A stretch of 64,000 nt of DNA. It comes from Ophiura sarsii. Taxonomy: Eukaryota > Echinodermata > Ophiuroidea > Amphilepidida > Ophiuridae. The position numbers and the translations under genes were made by a program. The DNA lies in NCBI GenBank assembly GCA_035610835.1, contig CM069447.1, positions 41,157,437 through 41,221,436 on the forward strand, read 5' to 3'. Below, piece by piece: positions 19,674 through 33,100 of this stretch. The notes under the pieces were generated by a model. The model was not told the DNA's origin. It did no database searches and saw only the letters and a list, made by a program, of their open reading frames with translations. The first letter of the stretch is position 1. The number at the start of each line of letters is the position of its first letter.

Positions 19674-20219
19674 ATTTGCTCTTTGCACGGGTCCGCCATT
19701 TGCGAGGAGAGCCTTCAACTGGTACCGCATTGAATGTGATTATTCCATGTTGTATGTAACTATAGTTCGACTTTCTCTACACAATTTGACTGGTCATGCA
19801 GCGAGACTTTGTGAAATGATGCAACACTTTCATTCAATAATGTTGAATTATAGCAGGCTCGTAAGCAGGATTTTTTTAGGGGGCGGTTTTTTTGGAAAAG
19901 GTACTTTGGTACCCACAAAATCGTAAAAGGTTACCCCCCAAAAAATGTTTAGTCATCTCAGAACATTTTGAGAGCGGGGGGAAGGGGGTTAGGACATATT
20001 TTAGTCCAAAACGGCCCGGGAAAATGCTTTACACAATGGGAATGGGTGGCGTTTTCGGAAAATAGGGATGGGGGCGTCTTCACAACAAAAAGGGTATATT
20101 AGTACAAAACAAGGAACATTTGTAAAAAAAAGGTTTTCAGATTGCCCCCCCCCCCCCTCCCTGGTTACGTGCCTGGATTATAGTTTGAGGCTCTCGTCGG
20201 ATCCGTGTAAAGAGCGAAT
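19674..20219. mobile_element. GCTCTTTGCACGG MITE interrupted by a hAT-like insertion
   Basis: The outer ends match the 208-bp element at 4921-5128. The interior is split at about 19853 by a 322-bp insertion, giving a clear nesting order. Confidence 0.7.
19854..20175. mobile_element. hAT-like MITE, 322 bp, nested
   Basis: The left end CAGGCTCGTAAGCAGG and the complement of the right end CAGGCACGTAACCAGG match at 13 of 16 positions. Flanking 8-mers are aattatag and gattatag (7 of 8 match); the empty site ggattatagtttg is seen at 5090. An 8-bp duplication and CAGG ends suggest hAT. The interior has a poly-C run near 20145. Confidence 0.75.
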
Positions 20220-20552
20220 ACAAGCGCGAGGATGCGGAAATATTGTATTCATCCTCATTAACTCCTGGTATGATCCTTCATTTCCTAGTAATCTACAAGA
20301 TAAGAAAAGAAGAAAGAATTGACAAAAATATCAATGTGTTTATTCTTTTGTAACTGTTGTTGATGGATTGATGGATGGATTTATAGATTGATATATACAT
20401 GTAGATACCAAGGGTAAATAGGGCCTGTTAACCTTTTACAAGCATATTGTACTGTGAAATTTGACTGGATTGAATGAAGAAATAACACCACGTACTTTAT
20501 TAATATGGAAGTAGGTAGCTACACGGAGGTATATTATGGGTGAATGTCGCTA

Positions 20553-20767
20553 TCCAGAAGACTCGTTATTCAGAAGACCCGTTATTCAGAAAACTCACTA
20601 GTCAGAAGGTCCGCTACTCAGAATTGTCTGAGTAGCGGACCTTCTGAGTAACGGACTTCCTGAATAGTGGGTTTTTTTGTATTTTATTTAAAAAGGCCCG
20701 TTACTTTCTGAATAGCCGACATACTGAGTAAAGGGTGTTCTGACTGATGGGTGCCCCCCCCCCCCCC
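20553..20767. repeat. Foldback word array next to gene 2, ending in poly-C
   Basis: Same layout as 5488-5706 but with a better central palindrome (cagaattgtctgagtagcgg) and several base and length differences. It lies about 110 bp downstream of the gene 2 stop codon and ends in 15 C. Confidence 0.75.
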
Positions 20768-20874
20768 GTATATTATAGGGAGTGTCCATAATTTCAATCA
20801 ATGGCCTCTTGTATTGACGTACGAAGTTATAAAACGCATAGGCCTACGTGCTCTATTATTGCAACGACTACTTT

Positions 20875-21126
20875 TTAAGGTACTTTACTTACTTTACTTA
20901 CTTTACTTACATTGCTGTTGATGACCTGGTTCCCCCATGGTTGCAAATTTGATGGTTGATAAAACACTTGACCTTGTGCGTCAGACGGTGCAGTTGGTGG
21001 CGGGTAAAATCCTTGATTTTGTGCGTTAAGCTGGAAGGATCCAGTTGGTGGTTGAGTATTAAGCTCGAAAGGCCCTGGTGGCGGCTGTTGAAACTCGTGA
21101 CCCTGAGCATTAGGCTGATACTGCAC
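20875..21126 (-). CDS. Gene 2 exon 5 (variant Gln/Pro-rich tail)
   Basis: 84 codons including the stop, from acceptor AAACAG|GTGCAG. It is one 51-bp unit shorter than genes 1 and 3 in the repeat but extended at the C-terminus by 19 residues including VSKVSKVSKVP, which derives from a ttactttac-type microrepeat. Confidence 0.82.
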   Translation of the reverse strand: MQYQPNAQGHEFQQPPPGPFELNTQPPTGSFQLNAQNQGFYPPPTAPSDAQGQVFYQPSNLQPWGNQVINSNVSKVSKVSKVP

Positions 21127-24100
21127 CTGTTTCATGATGTAGTAAACCCGGGGTAGTAAATATATATTCTTTGGCGCAACTGCGTAATGTAACATACATC
21201 CTAGACACAAATCTTGCTTAAATACATGTTGTTACACTTTATTCCGTCGTAGACAAGTCTAGCGTCGTTTCCATGAATGTATGTTGGATTCAACAATCGA
21301 CCCATTTCTTGTTACCTCAATGGTAAATAATTGTATTAATTAAGTAGGACAGGGTACGTCGTGTGCTTTGAGTTGGGATCCCTTTGTGTGACATGTATGA
21401 AAAATGGAAAAAGCACGTGGGTTTTGCTTAAAACATGTTAATCATGAAAACTATACATAGGAGTAAAGGAAAGTATACATATCCTGAAAGCCTACACATT
21501 TCCAAATTTCATAATGTCAATATCAAGGTCATTGTACAGGGTGTTTAGACAATATATAGATTGTAAAATGAAGAAATGTACTAACATTTGCACTTGCCAT
21601 TTTCGTTCATTGAAGATAACATTATATTTTATTAAGTTGTATAATTCAAAAGTATATAATATTGTCCCAAAAAAAATGATGCCACCTTTGTCTTTACTTA
21701 TAAATGGTACCTTATACAGGGTAATCAAAAAATTGTGACAAAATAACTATGTGAAAATGTATTTGCTAAACAAAGTTAACCATTATCATAATTTGGTGTC
21801 ATGCTATGCCTAATAAACACAATATTACACAGGTGTACCAAGCGGAATGTATATCGAGTCCTCAATCTATGCAAGTGTTTACCTTTTCTTCACTTTTCTA
21901 GGAAATTTTGATTAAGTTATTAATGAAACATGAAATACAACATGCATGGAATTATCATTTTAAAATACACGATATGTCTATACACCTATCACATTTAAAT
22001 ATGGCTAATAAGATTATATACAGGGTGTTACAAAATCTGTAATCTTAAGGAACACTAAATTATAAAACTATATCCTATCGAAACATATCACAAATTCTAT
22101 AAGAATTAAAGTAGGTATGGCACACTAAAATTTCAAATATATTGGAATTCAACAACAGGTGTCATTTCAAGATCTTGGCAACAGATCTAATTTGGTGCAA
22201 AAATCATGTTAATCGAGTAATGCGTTCTGGTGATATGGTCATTTGAAAATCTCCAGAAGTAGTCGAAATCCTGCGACGAAATGCCTTTTTTTTTTAGCCA
22301 CAAATTGATTTTTGTCAATGTTGGACCTGTTTATTTTAATAACTATGTTCTTAAAATGACTAATAACGTATTAATCATCACATTCCTCACATGTTTACCA
22401 GCTGATAACTATGCCATAGTAGATTTTATTTTCAACCCTTTTTTAATTTATTTTTTTAACCTTTTTAAATATTTTTCTTACTTATTTCCTATATTCAGTG
22501 TCTGAGATTCTTATTTACTTATACCATTTATTCAGTGCCTGGCCCGTTGTCTAATATTGTGCATGCAAACGCGCCAATGAGTAAATTCCTAATGATCCTT
22601 TTGAGGGCAGTATCTGTCATTCTGTCGCTATTGATATGATATGATCAACAGAGGGCTCCCTTTAGTCCACTGGTAATACAGTGATTGCACCCGCACAGTG
22701 ACCGACACGCCCCGAGTAAAAATAGACCATTGAGGAGTTTTGTTAATACTTTTGTTTTCTCGTTTACTTCAAAAGATTGTAAATCGCAGTGAGTGGTATA
22801 AAATAGGTATATACTGTAGGGGAAATAAAAGTGTACCCACAGACGTTGTTTCAACCAAAATGGTTGTTCCAGGTTGTTCCAAATATAATTTGGACGTTTT
22901 AAAAGGGGAAATATTGTTACACACTAGTGACCAGTGTTATATGACCAACAGTATCGTATCGACCGACGTCTAAACGAACAGATAGGCGGACTACACCCCC
23001 TAATCCACATCTGGCTACGCTAGTGCTAGATCTTGATAACAAACAATGATAACGATTTACATGTAGGAAAACTTATGCAGTTCAAATGTAGAAAATATAA
23101 CTTATTGCAACCTTGCATGGGTAATCACAAATCCCTGAGCCCATGGTTGAGCACGGATAAGACCAATATCGACAAACTATTTATCTACAAAAAGAAGGCC
23201 CTACGTATCTGCGCTGGTGCATCCTATGACTTGCATTCATAGCCTCTCCTTTTCGACTTCATTTATCTTAATATTTTCGATATCAACCAACTTCAAACTG
23301 CCTTATTTATGTTTCGTTTCAACAACAACTCGCTCCCTAATTTTGTTTTGGTTTCTTCTCTAAACATTAAGATATTCACAGTTACAATACTAGAAACTCA
23401 AATACTTCATTGTTAATTATTTTAAATCCAAATTCGTCCGTCATTCTGTAATAGTGTGAAAAAACAAAAGAAAGGCATACATTTTGTTTATGACCTATAG
23501 AGTGTCTTCCGATTGTTGTTTGTCCAAACTAGATAGACATGTAGATGAATCTCTTCTGAACAATTTGGTACCAAACACGCTACAAAATAACAAAGAAAAA
23601 TCATTATTAGCACCATTTAATGGTGCTAATTATGGCTTGTCTTTGTTGCTTGGTGGCATATTTTGCCGACAGATTTTATTAATGGGGGTGTCGCCCCCCC
23701 CCCCCACACACACCCCCACACACCCCCACCCCTCCCTCCTTTTGGGACGCCCTTAGTTGTACGCTATCCGGTCCCCATCCCCAGTGAAATGGGCCTATAG
23801 GCTGGTTATACTCACTATCACTTGTTGCGGGGCCGGACTCGATGGCCGACAACATACACCGTGACAGCAGTATGCAGCGCCTACAATGGCAACCACCATT
23901 TCAACGAATGCAACAGTAGCACTTAGGCTGTGTATAATAGGCTAGGGAGTTAACAATATAATAATAATATTAAAGTTAAGAACACTAATAATAAACAATA
24001 TTGATGGCTTAACTCTTGCCTAATCATTATCTAACCGATGTATTTTCTGTAAGTCTCCAAAACATGGAAATATTTCCTAGGGGTCTTAAACTCCATATTT

Positions 24101-27100
24101 GCTTCTGTGCGCATTGTTTCTACATGTTTCATCGTTATCAAACACAATTTGGCCTCGACCCCTTAATTTGTTTACTTCAGCAGCCATTAACAGACGGTGT
24201 TGAGCAGGGGTCTTTCAATCTGGCATCTGATACACAGACCAACCATGCAAGCCTATTGTCATCGCAGTCTACCATTTCATTTAGGCCTCTTGCCCAAACA
24301 CGAAAGCTCCAGAGCGGGGAAAGCGCGATCCTTTTTCTATATGTGACCCAACGAGAGTAAATGAGGCACAATGAGGGAAATATGAATATTGAGTTATAGA
24401 TACCGTAATAATATGTATATGTTTAGGGACATTTTGGTACCAAAGTCAATGTCATATCACATTTCAAACCATTTGAAAATCACTTTGTCTCAAAACATCA
24501 AATACAAATTGTCAAGTTATGGGCAATTAAAGTTTTGGTTTTGTTAACATGAAAACTAAATACCTCAAAATGGAGTTTAATTCTTTATTTTCATAAATTT
24601 GAGTGCTTGGTTAGATACAAGATGTATACAAAATAAGACTTGTCCTAAAATTTACTTATTTTGACCGTGTCCCACATTTGTGCTCTTAAAATCAAATTAC
24701 CTAATGCCGCATTTCGCCTCATTTACTCATTTTTGGTCACATATTGTTAAAAGGAGTGACAAAGGATCGGTGATTAACACCTCACTGAAAGGGTACTTAA
24801 GTGCAATGGACTCTATCCATGGAGGATAGGGTGGCCACGGGGCCGAGATAGATTTTCTTTATACTTTCATATTTGATAGACCTTAACCCGAAACTAACAT
24901 ATCTGGAAATATTTTTGAAAAATAATCCTTGTTACCATGGGAATAGCCAAAATGGCATTTTCGGACGATTATTGCCATTTTGGCATTTTTAATCTTTTAA
25001 TTTTTCAAATTTTGAAGCCTGCGTAACTATTGCACTCAGTGGTCATGATTTTTTTTCATTACAAGCTATGGGTAGATAGATACTTAAATGCTTCATTGAA
25101 TGTATCCAAAAAATTGCCAGGTGTCACGGAGGGTTATACCATTTATTTGAAATAGGGGTGTTTTTCAACTTTTTCAAAGTATGCAAATATACCAATTCTG
25201 CATAGCTTACAACCCACATGGTAACGCTCCGATTTCAACGTGGACCATGTCATGATGAGATGAGACATTAGTCTTATCAAAAATGTTAATTTGAGTTTGG
25301 GGAAAATACTTCCTGTATATGCAGTGTTGCCAGACATTTTCACCAAAAATCACATTTTGTTCAAAATCGAATCCACTTTTTATTCTATTTAATGATATGA
25401 GACTGGAACTTTTCATTCACAGCTAAGTTTTAACAATGGGATGTATGTGTTAGACCACTAGAAACTCAAATCTAGTATTTTTGCTTTGTTAACATACTTT
25501 AAAACCAAAATGGCCGCCAAATGAATGGTCAAAAGTGATCAAAATTCCATACAATAGCATAATATCAACCGAAATGTATGATACAAATATAATTTTAATG
25601 ATAGGATGTATGTGTTAGACCACAAGTAACTCATATCCATTATTTGTGCTCTGTTAAAAAAGTTCAAAATCCAAAATGGCCCCCAAAATAGTTCCTAAAG
25701 TGGCTGCAAAATTGTCAAATTCCATAAAATGGGATAATATCAACCTAAATGTATGATGAAAATATAGTTTTAATGATGGGATGTATGTATTAGACCACTA
25801 GTAACTCATATCTAGTATTTTTGCTTTGTTAACATACTTAGAAATCCAAAATGGCCCCCAAACAGGTCCCAAAATGGCTGAACAAATTGTCGAAATTCCA
25901 TAAAATGGTATAATATATCAACCAAAATGTATGATGAAAGTATGAAAGTATAGTTTTAAAATATAAGGATGGTATGTATTAGACCACTAGCAACTCATAT
26001 TCAGTATATTTGCATTGTAATAACATATTTTAAATCCAAGATGGCCACCAATATGGCCGCTGTAAATGTACAAATAGTGTACAATAATCCACAAAAGATA
26101 TTGCAAGAGTGTATATTACATCACATTCACCAAATATTATGTTCAAAACTGCTAAGCTTTTGCTTTTAGATATAAGGCCCACCTCTATATGAAAATTTTG
26201 ACTCGCTGTATCACTTTCCAAAATGGCTTCCAAAGTGGTTAATTTGATGTTAAATGACCTAAAACAAATATGTCTATGATAAAGCCTAGGGGCTGTAGAT
26301 TTAGTTTGAGTATTTTAAAACATATAAGATGGCTGCAAAAGGTTAAAATAACTGAAAAACAGTATTAGTCTTATTGTTAGTGTTACATTAGATATGAACA
26401 AAAGATTATATCTATGGATTTTAATCCACCCAGTAAACGTATCTGTATGTGACAAGGTATGATTGTATCCATATCTTAATCAATTGGTGGCCACCTGTGG
26501 TAATTATGTTGACCATTTGGAGGTAATTTTATTGACCATTAGGGGGTAATTTTAATAAAATGGTCATTATAATGCCCATCTTTATAACATCACATTGTCA
26601 AAATGGAGTCTATACCATTTAAGTATACCTTGTCACATATACAAATACGTTTACTGGATGGATTAAAAGCTGTAGATATAATTATTTGGTCATATCTAAT
26701 GTAACACTAACAATAAACTAATACTGTTTTTCAGTTATTTTAACCTTTTGCAGCCATCTTGGATATGTTAAACTACTCAAAGCTGTATAGATCTACAGCC
26801 CTAGGCTTTATCATAGATATACTGAATACTGTCCCATCACATTTGGGTGTATTGGTATTACATAGTATGGTACAAAACCATTGTTTTAGGTCATTTAACA
26901 TCAACTTATCCATTCTGGCAGCCATTTTGGAAAGTGATACTGAATCAAAATTGTCAGAGAAGGGCCTTATTTCTAAAAGCAATAGCTTAGCAGTTTAGAA
27001 TAATACTATTTGGTGAATTTGATGTAATTTACACTCTTACAATATCTATTTTGGATTATCATACCCTCATGTAGACTATTTTTACATTTACAGCGGCCAT

Positions 27101-30100
27101 TTTAGTGGCCATCTTGGTTTTAAATTACTACAATGCAAATTATTACAATGCAAATATACTGGATATGAGTTACTAGTGGTTTATTACATACATCCCAATG
27201 TTAAAACTATATACTTTCATCATACATTTTGGTTGATAATATGCTATTTTATGGAATTTTGACCACTTTTGACCACTTTTGGCCATTAATTTGATTTAAT
27301 TTGGCGGCCATTTTGGTTTTAAAGTATGTTAACAAAGCAAAAATACTAGATATGAGTCTCTAGTGGTCTAACTCATACATCCCATTGTTAAAACTATACT
27401 CAGATCATACATGTTGGTTTAAACAGGGAGGTTTTAAATATGCCAATATATAGAATTTTGGCGGCCATTTTGGCGGCCATTTTGGCGGCCATCTTGGATA
27501 TAGGTGTGTTAACAAAGCAAGAGTTCTGGATATGAGTATCTAGTGGTCTAAAACATACATCCCACTATTAAAACTACACTTTCACCATACAAAGTGATTG
27601 CTATACATGCCATTTTATGAGATTTGACCAGTTGTGGCGGCCATTTTGGACGCCATCTTGCATAATCCCTTAGCATTATGAAAATATTGTTGGTAACATC
27701 CTGATTATGTCTTAGGATCATGATAGGAAGTAAAAAAATTGGTTTGGGAAGGCCTGGGGGAGGGGGAATGTGTACACTAACCCTTTTGTAGATACCCGAC
27801 TAATATCTAAGACTAATCCCTCAGATCACAATCATGGCACATGTGGGGGCACTACACTAAATCCTTCCGCGTTTGGTGTAGGGTTCTGAGAAATAGTACC
27901 TATATCAATTTGATCATCGTCCCAGGGGAAGCAAATAGAAGTAAATCTTGCTTATTTTTTATGAAAAAGATAGACTAGAACCTCAGCATTGCTAATGTGG
28001 TCAAAAATCGTCGGAATAGAATACGCACGGGAGCCTAGGCTGCGGAAGGATATCGTTGCCGGAACCGGTGAGGAAGCGAAAATATCGGTTTAAAATGGTG
28101 AGGGCGCTGTTTAGGTGCCCGTAGCGAAAAATTTCATCTAGATGGGTCAAGAAAAATCAAGTTTAAAATAAAATTCAACACATATCTTATACATTCATGC
28201 GAAATAAAAACTTCCATCATTGTTACGTGGGGTAAAAATACGGTCTTGAAAAAGGGCCGAAACGCGTGTATTTCAATGGGAGACGTATTTAGTGGTGTGC
28301 CCCCTTCGAAGACGTGTTGTTTTTGGCCTATTATGGTACCTTTTACTTGAAAAACTCTCATTTTCACTCTATTTTCGCAGTTTTATTTGTCAATAAAGTT
28401 TCTTAAGATTACTACCATTAGGATAAAAGTACAATACAATATTTTAAATCAAATCTAAACACAATCATGCTAGCCTTGGCCACTAAACTTTTGACGAATC
28501 ATCAAAAGGGGCATTGTACTCTATGGTTAGCGGTGATAGATTGACGGATGAGCAGTAGATACTGTCAAAACTACAGCATACCTAACCAGAAATGTTTTAG
28601 AAATTGAAGTTGGTTCGTATTGGGTGTATTGTAGGAACAAGGATATGGTTACCACCGGTGTCACCTGCGGTATCCTGGACACAGGGAGGTAATCACCACG
28701 CTTCCAAGAGCCGTGTACATCTTACAGAACCGCAGACCTGACCTGACATGCATGGGAGAAACGCCATGCCGGGGGGGGGGGGTCCATAGAGTGTGTCAAG
28801 CGGACGTGCGCAGAAGGCGACCACTTGGTGTTAGAATTTTCGACAGATAACAAGAGGAGAATCACATGCCACGGTTTGAAGAATTACAGCGGGTGTTCAC
28901 CTCCATGTACCACATGAATTGAAAGATCACATGAAATATCTCTCAAACAGACCCTTTTAAACCCAAACAGCTCTTCTAGAGCTACCATTACTGAAAACTA
29001 GAGAATAGTGAATTTGTGTCGGACTTTGTCTGTATGTAATATTATAATCAAATGTTTATTAAATGTTAAGTTAGTTCGTATTACATTATTCACGAAACAA
29101 TTGATAATGCATACACTATAGTTCGCCAAAATCGATGTCAGCCCAGATGGTGCCGGACCAGATGGTGCCGGACTGGGTGATTTCTTGCATTTATACACGA
29201 TTTACGAACATTTGGGACATCATCATTTTTCAGAAAAATGCTCTTATTTGAGAACCACAGATCGCACAGAGGTATGCTTTGGCAATTTATCTTAGAAATA
29301 CTTGTTCTTTCGAAATATGTAGAAAAAAGAATGAAAACTCAAAAAAAGTTTTGCTTCTAAGGGGGCACTACACTAAATCCTTCCGCGTTTGGTGTAGGGT
29401 TCTGAGAAATAGTACCTATATCAATTTGATCATCGTCCCAGGGGAAGCAAATAGAAGTAAATCTTGCTTATTTTTTATGAAAAAGATAGACTAGAACCTC
29501 AGCATTGCTAATGTGGTCAAAAATCGTCGGAATAGAATACGCACGGGAGCCTAGGCTGCGGAAGGATATCGTTGCCGGAACCGGTGAGGAAGCGAAAATA
29601 TCGGTTTAAAATGGTGAGGGCGCTGTTTAGGTGCCCGTAGCGAAAAATTTCATCTAGATGGGTCAAGAAAAATCAAGTTTAAAATAAAATTCAACACATA
29701 TCTTATACATTCATGCGAAATAAAAACTTCCATCATTGTTACGTGGGGTAAAAATACGGTCTTGAAAAAGGGCCGAAACGCGTGTATTTCAATGGGAGAC
29801 GTATTTAGTGGTGTGCCCCCATGTATTCAAATTGGTAAAGACAGCCCGTAGCCAAGGTGTATGGCAAGTCAAACGTGTCATAATAATGTTATCATTTGTA
29901 TTTAGTTGTATTTGTAGTCTTTACATGTTTTTTAATACTACTGTGGTTTACTTTTTCCTAATGTTGCATGTAAAGTTGATTTTTCATTTTCGTAGTATTT
30001 AACCTACGGTAAAATTTATATTGATTTTTTTTTAGAAAATAGGTAAAAGACTGGCAACACTGTTTTGCTTTCCACAAACACATATAAACATTTTGGGGTG

Positions 30101-33100
30101 AACACCAATTGATTGACAATAAATTTGTGATTATAATGAGTACACATGACAACATATTTGGGGTTATAAGGGTTTTTCATGTTGAAACGTAATCTGTAAT
30201 CATATTACTTGCTATGGCAACACCCGTTAAGTTAATGACTGGCAACACTGACCATTTAAAATGATCAAATTTATTATAATATCAAATTTTCTTCTAATTA
30301 ACATCTCGCTGTGAATTTAAGGTTCCGGTTTCATATCATTAAACACAGCGAAACATGCGTTAGCTTTTGAAGGAATTGTGAAATTTTGTGAAAATATCTA
30401 GCAACACTGCATATTCAGGAAGTATTTTCCCCAAACTCAAATTAACATTTTTCATAAGACTTATGTCTCATCTCAACATGACATGGTCCACGTTGAAATC
30501 GGAGCGTTACCATGTGGGTTGTAAGCTATGCAGTTTTGGTATATTTGTATACTTTGAAAAAGTTGAAAAACACCCCTATTTCAAATAAATGGTATGACCC
30601 ATCATGATATCCCATATTTATGTCTATGCACTCAGTGAAGCATCTACATATTCACCTATTCAGCTTATATAAAGAAAATATTTCATATACTTTTTGTCTA
30701 TTAGAAATAGATGCTTACAAATTTGATAATTTGTGAGGTTAAAAAGGCAAAAATTGGGAAAATATCCCCAAAATGGTATTTTGGCCGTTGCCATGGAAAC
30801 GAGAATTATTTTTCAAAATTAATTCCACATTTGTTAGTTTTAACTAAAGGGTCATCAAATATGAAAGTATAAAGAAATTCCATTCCGGGGCCGTGGCCAA
30901 CATTTAAAAAAAATCCTCCATATTTACAGTCCATTGCACTTAAAGCCCTAAAAGACTACGGCGGTCATCATGAATTATTTAAATAAAAAGATGGTACTGA
31001 AACTGAAGCTGGTTATGTGGTTGCAAAACATGGGCAGCAGTGGTGTAACCCCTGCCCCCTACCCCCCCCCCCCCCCCCCCCCCAATGAAATGACAAACTC
31101 TATGTATATATACATTTTTTTCTAAGTAGTGGGTTATGCCTCCCCTCCCCCTCTGATCACAAGGGAAATAAGCTTCCATATTACACTTGTGTACAGTTGC
31201 GGTTGTAACCGGAAACACTGTAAACGGTATTAAAACGGTGTGAAACCGTGGGATTATATTTACGAACAAAAACACAGTCAGAAAATAAACTTATTTCAAA
31301 ATCTGATACTGAGGTAATTAGGCAACATATTGCTCTGTAACTCACAAGATATTTTTGTTTCGTGGTTAAAATGTAATTTGACAGAAATTATGAATTTCTA
31401 GGGGAAAAAATCACAGATAGAGGGCGTGCCAATGGAAAAGATGACCGGGCGGAGATGGTAGATGGGATCAAAAGGACTGGATTTCAAATTAATCTAGTTT
31501 GACATTTATCGCGACACTCATAATCGTTCATTTGAAAACAGTTTGAAATGCCATCCACATGTAAGTATTATTTCTTTATATCATAAAATAATATTTATTC
31601 TCCATTTCAAAATCGATTATAAATAAAAGAATAGATATAAAAGTGAATGACAAAATTAATAAATATATATCATATTCACATACCAATGTATTGCAATTCC
31701 CACCGTACTCGCAAGGTCCTGTGTTGATCACGGCACCAATGCTATCCATGATCACTTGACCAAATGCACTTAGAGATGACATAATTGACATAGACATATA
31801 AGCCACGATCTAAATAGAATTTGGAATAAAATGGAAGATGGTTAATGATTAATACAGACATAAAATACGTTATTTTCATGTTCCCAACACAAAGTCGACA
31901 AGAAAAAAAATCGCGATTATGCCCTTAAATTTAGCAAAGATTCCTAAACGCAAGTAGCAGATAGTCCCAGGACCTGAACAAGGGAAGAGGGGGAGAGCGA
32001 GAGATCCCAGCTCTCCCCGCTCTGCAGAACATTTTGCTGCGCGGGACACAGTTATGCCCTGTTCGGTCAGGGGAGTGGGAAGGGGATACAGACAGGGGGA
32101 TGTATTTACACTGCTATTTATCACGTTTATGGCCGGTTAATCGAATACGTGTAACCATGCTGGTGGTTTTGCAGGAAAAAAATCAATATTACACACATAT
32201 CTCTACGGACACCCATAGTGTGAGGGCCCATTATTATATAGACCTACCTTAATATTGTTGCTGTATCTTTGATAAACGACAGAAGTGTAAAGTTATTGAA
32301 TACAGTCACACTTACCACACACGTGTTCTTGTTTTTGCTACATACTCCAAGGATACCAGCCACAAAGTAGAACTATAATGAGTAACACAATCACCAGAAA
32401 TGAAACATGCAGTCCATTTCATTCGGGGGCGCAAAATTCTCTAAATAATATTGTCTCATCAGATTGGACCTTGCTGACAACCGTCCCTTTGGTGCTTATT
32501 AAGATAGCATCATATGTATAAATTCTGTAAACGTTTCTTATTCCCTATTTCACAGGGGAAAGTGCCGATAGTTGCATATAACGACCAAATATCCCCAAGT
32601 TGCTAAAGATTACCCATAGTTGGCATTTTAGTAAAGTTTTGAGAAATATTACATTTTTCGGCTCCCCTAATCGTTATTATATAAAAGCCTTTTTACGGAA
32701 ATTATGTAAAAGTAAAATCCGCGTTTTAACGTTGTATTGAGGGCTCCGGATGACCTGTTTAGCGGTTTCTGAAAAATAATTTGTCAACGAATAAATTATG
32801 TCCTTCCCCCTATTTACATGATTTTAATGCCCGTTTTAATGTACGGTCTACACGATTTTACTGTAATTTTGCTGACATTATACGGTATACGAGAGGGTGA
32901 TCGAGTTTGTATAATTCCATGAGTTTATGAAACAATGCAGCACTGTCACATCTTAAAAATAAAATGTCACACTTCCTTCTCGTTAAAAGAAACTACAGAA
33001 ATCAAATACTAACATTGAACATAGAAACACCGAGTCATGCAATCCTAGCTGTAACTTGGTCATATGTGTATCATTGAGTAAATAACCATAAATTGATAAT

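Larger units (their letters stand above)
24801..30939. mobile_element. 6139-bp TTAA-flanked inverted-repeat element in gene 2 intron 3
   Basis: Gene 1 gives the empty site (cacTTAAagccc at about 9753). Here TTAA occurs on both sides (24797-24800, 30940-30943), and the ends are GTGCAATGGACT and its complement. Long imperfect terminal inverted repeats of about 640 bp follow; shared landmarks are ctttatactttcatatttgatga and ccccaaactcaaattaacattt. The interior holds a 2.2-kb palindrome (25440-27650) and a 460-bp direct-repeat composite (27845-29820). No transposase frame was found, so it is non-autonomous as seen. TTAA targets are used by piggyBac and Kolobok elements; the ends do not decide which. 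Confidence 0.85.
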
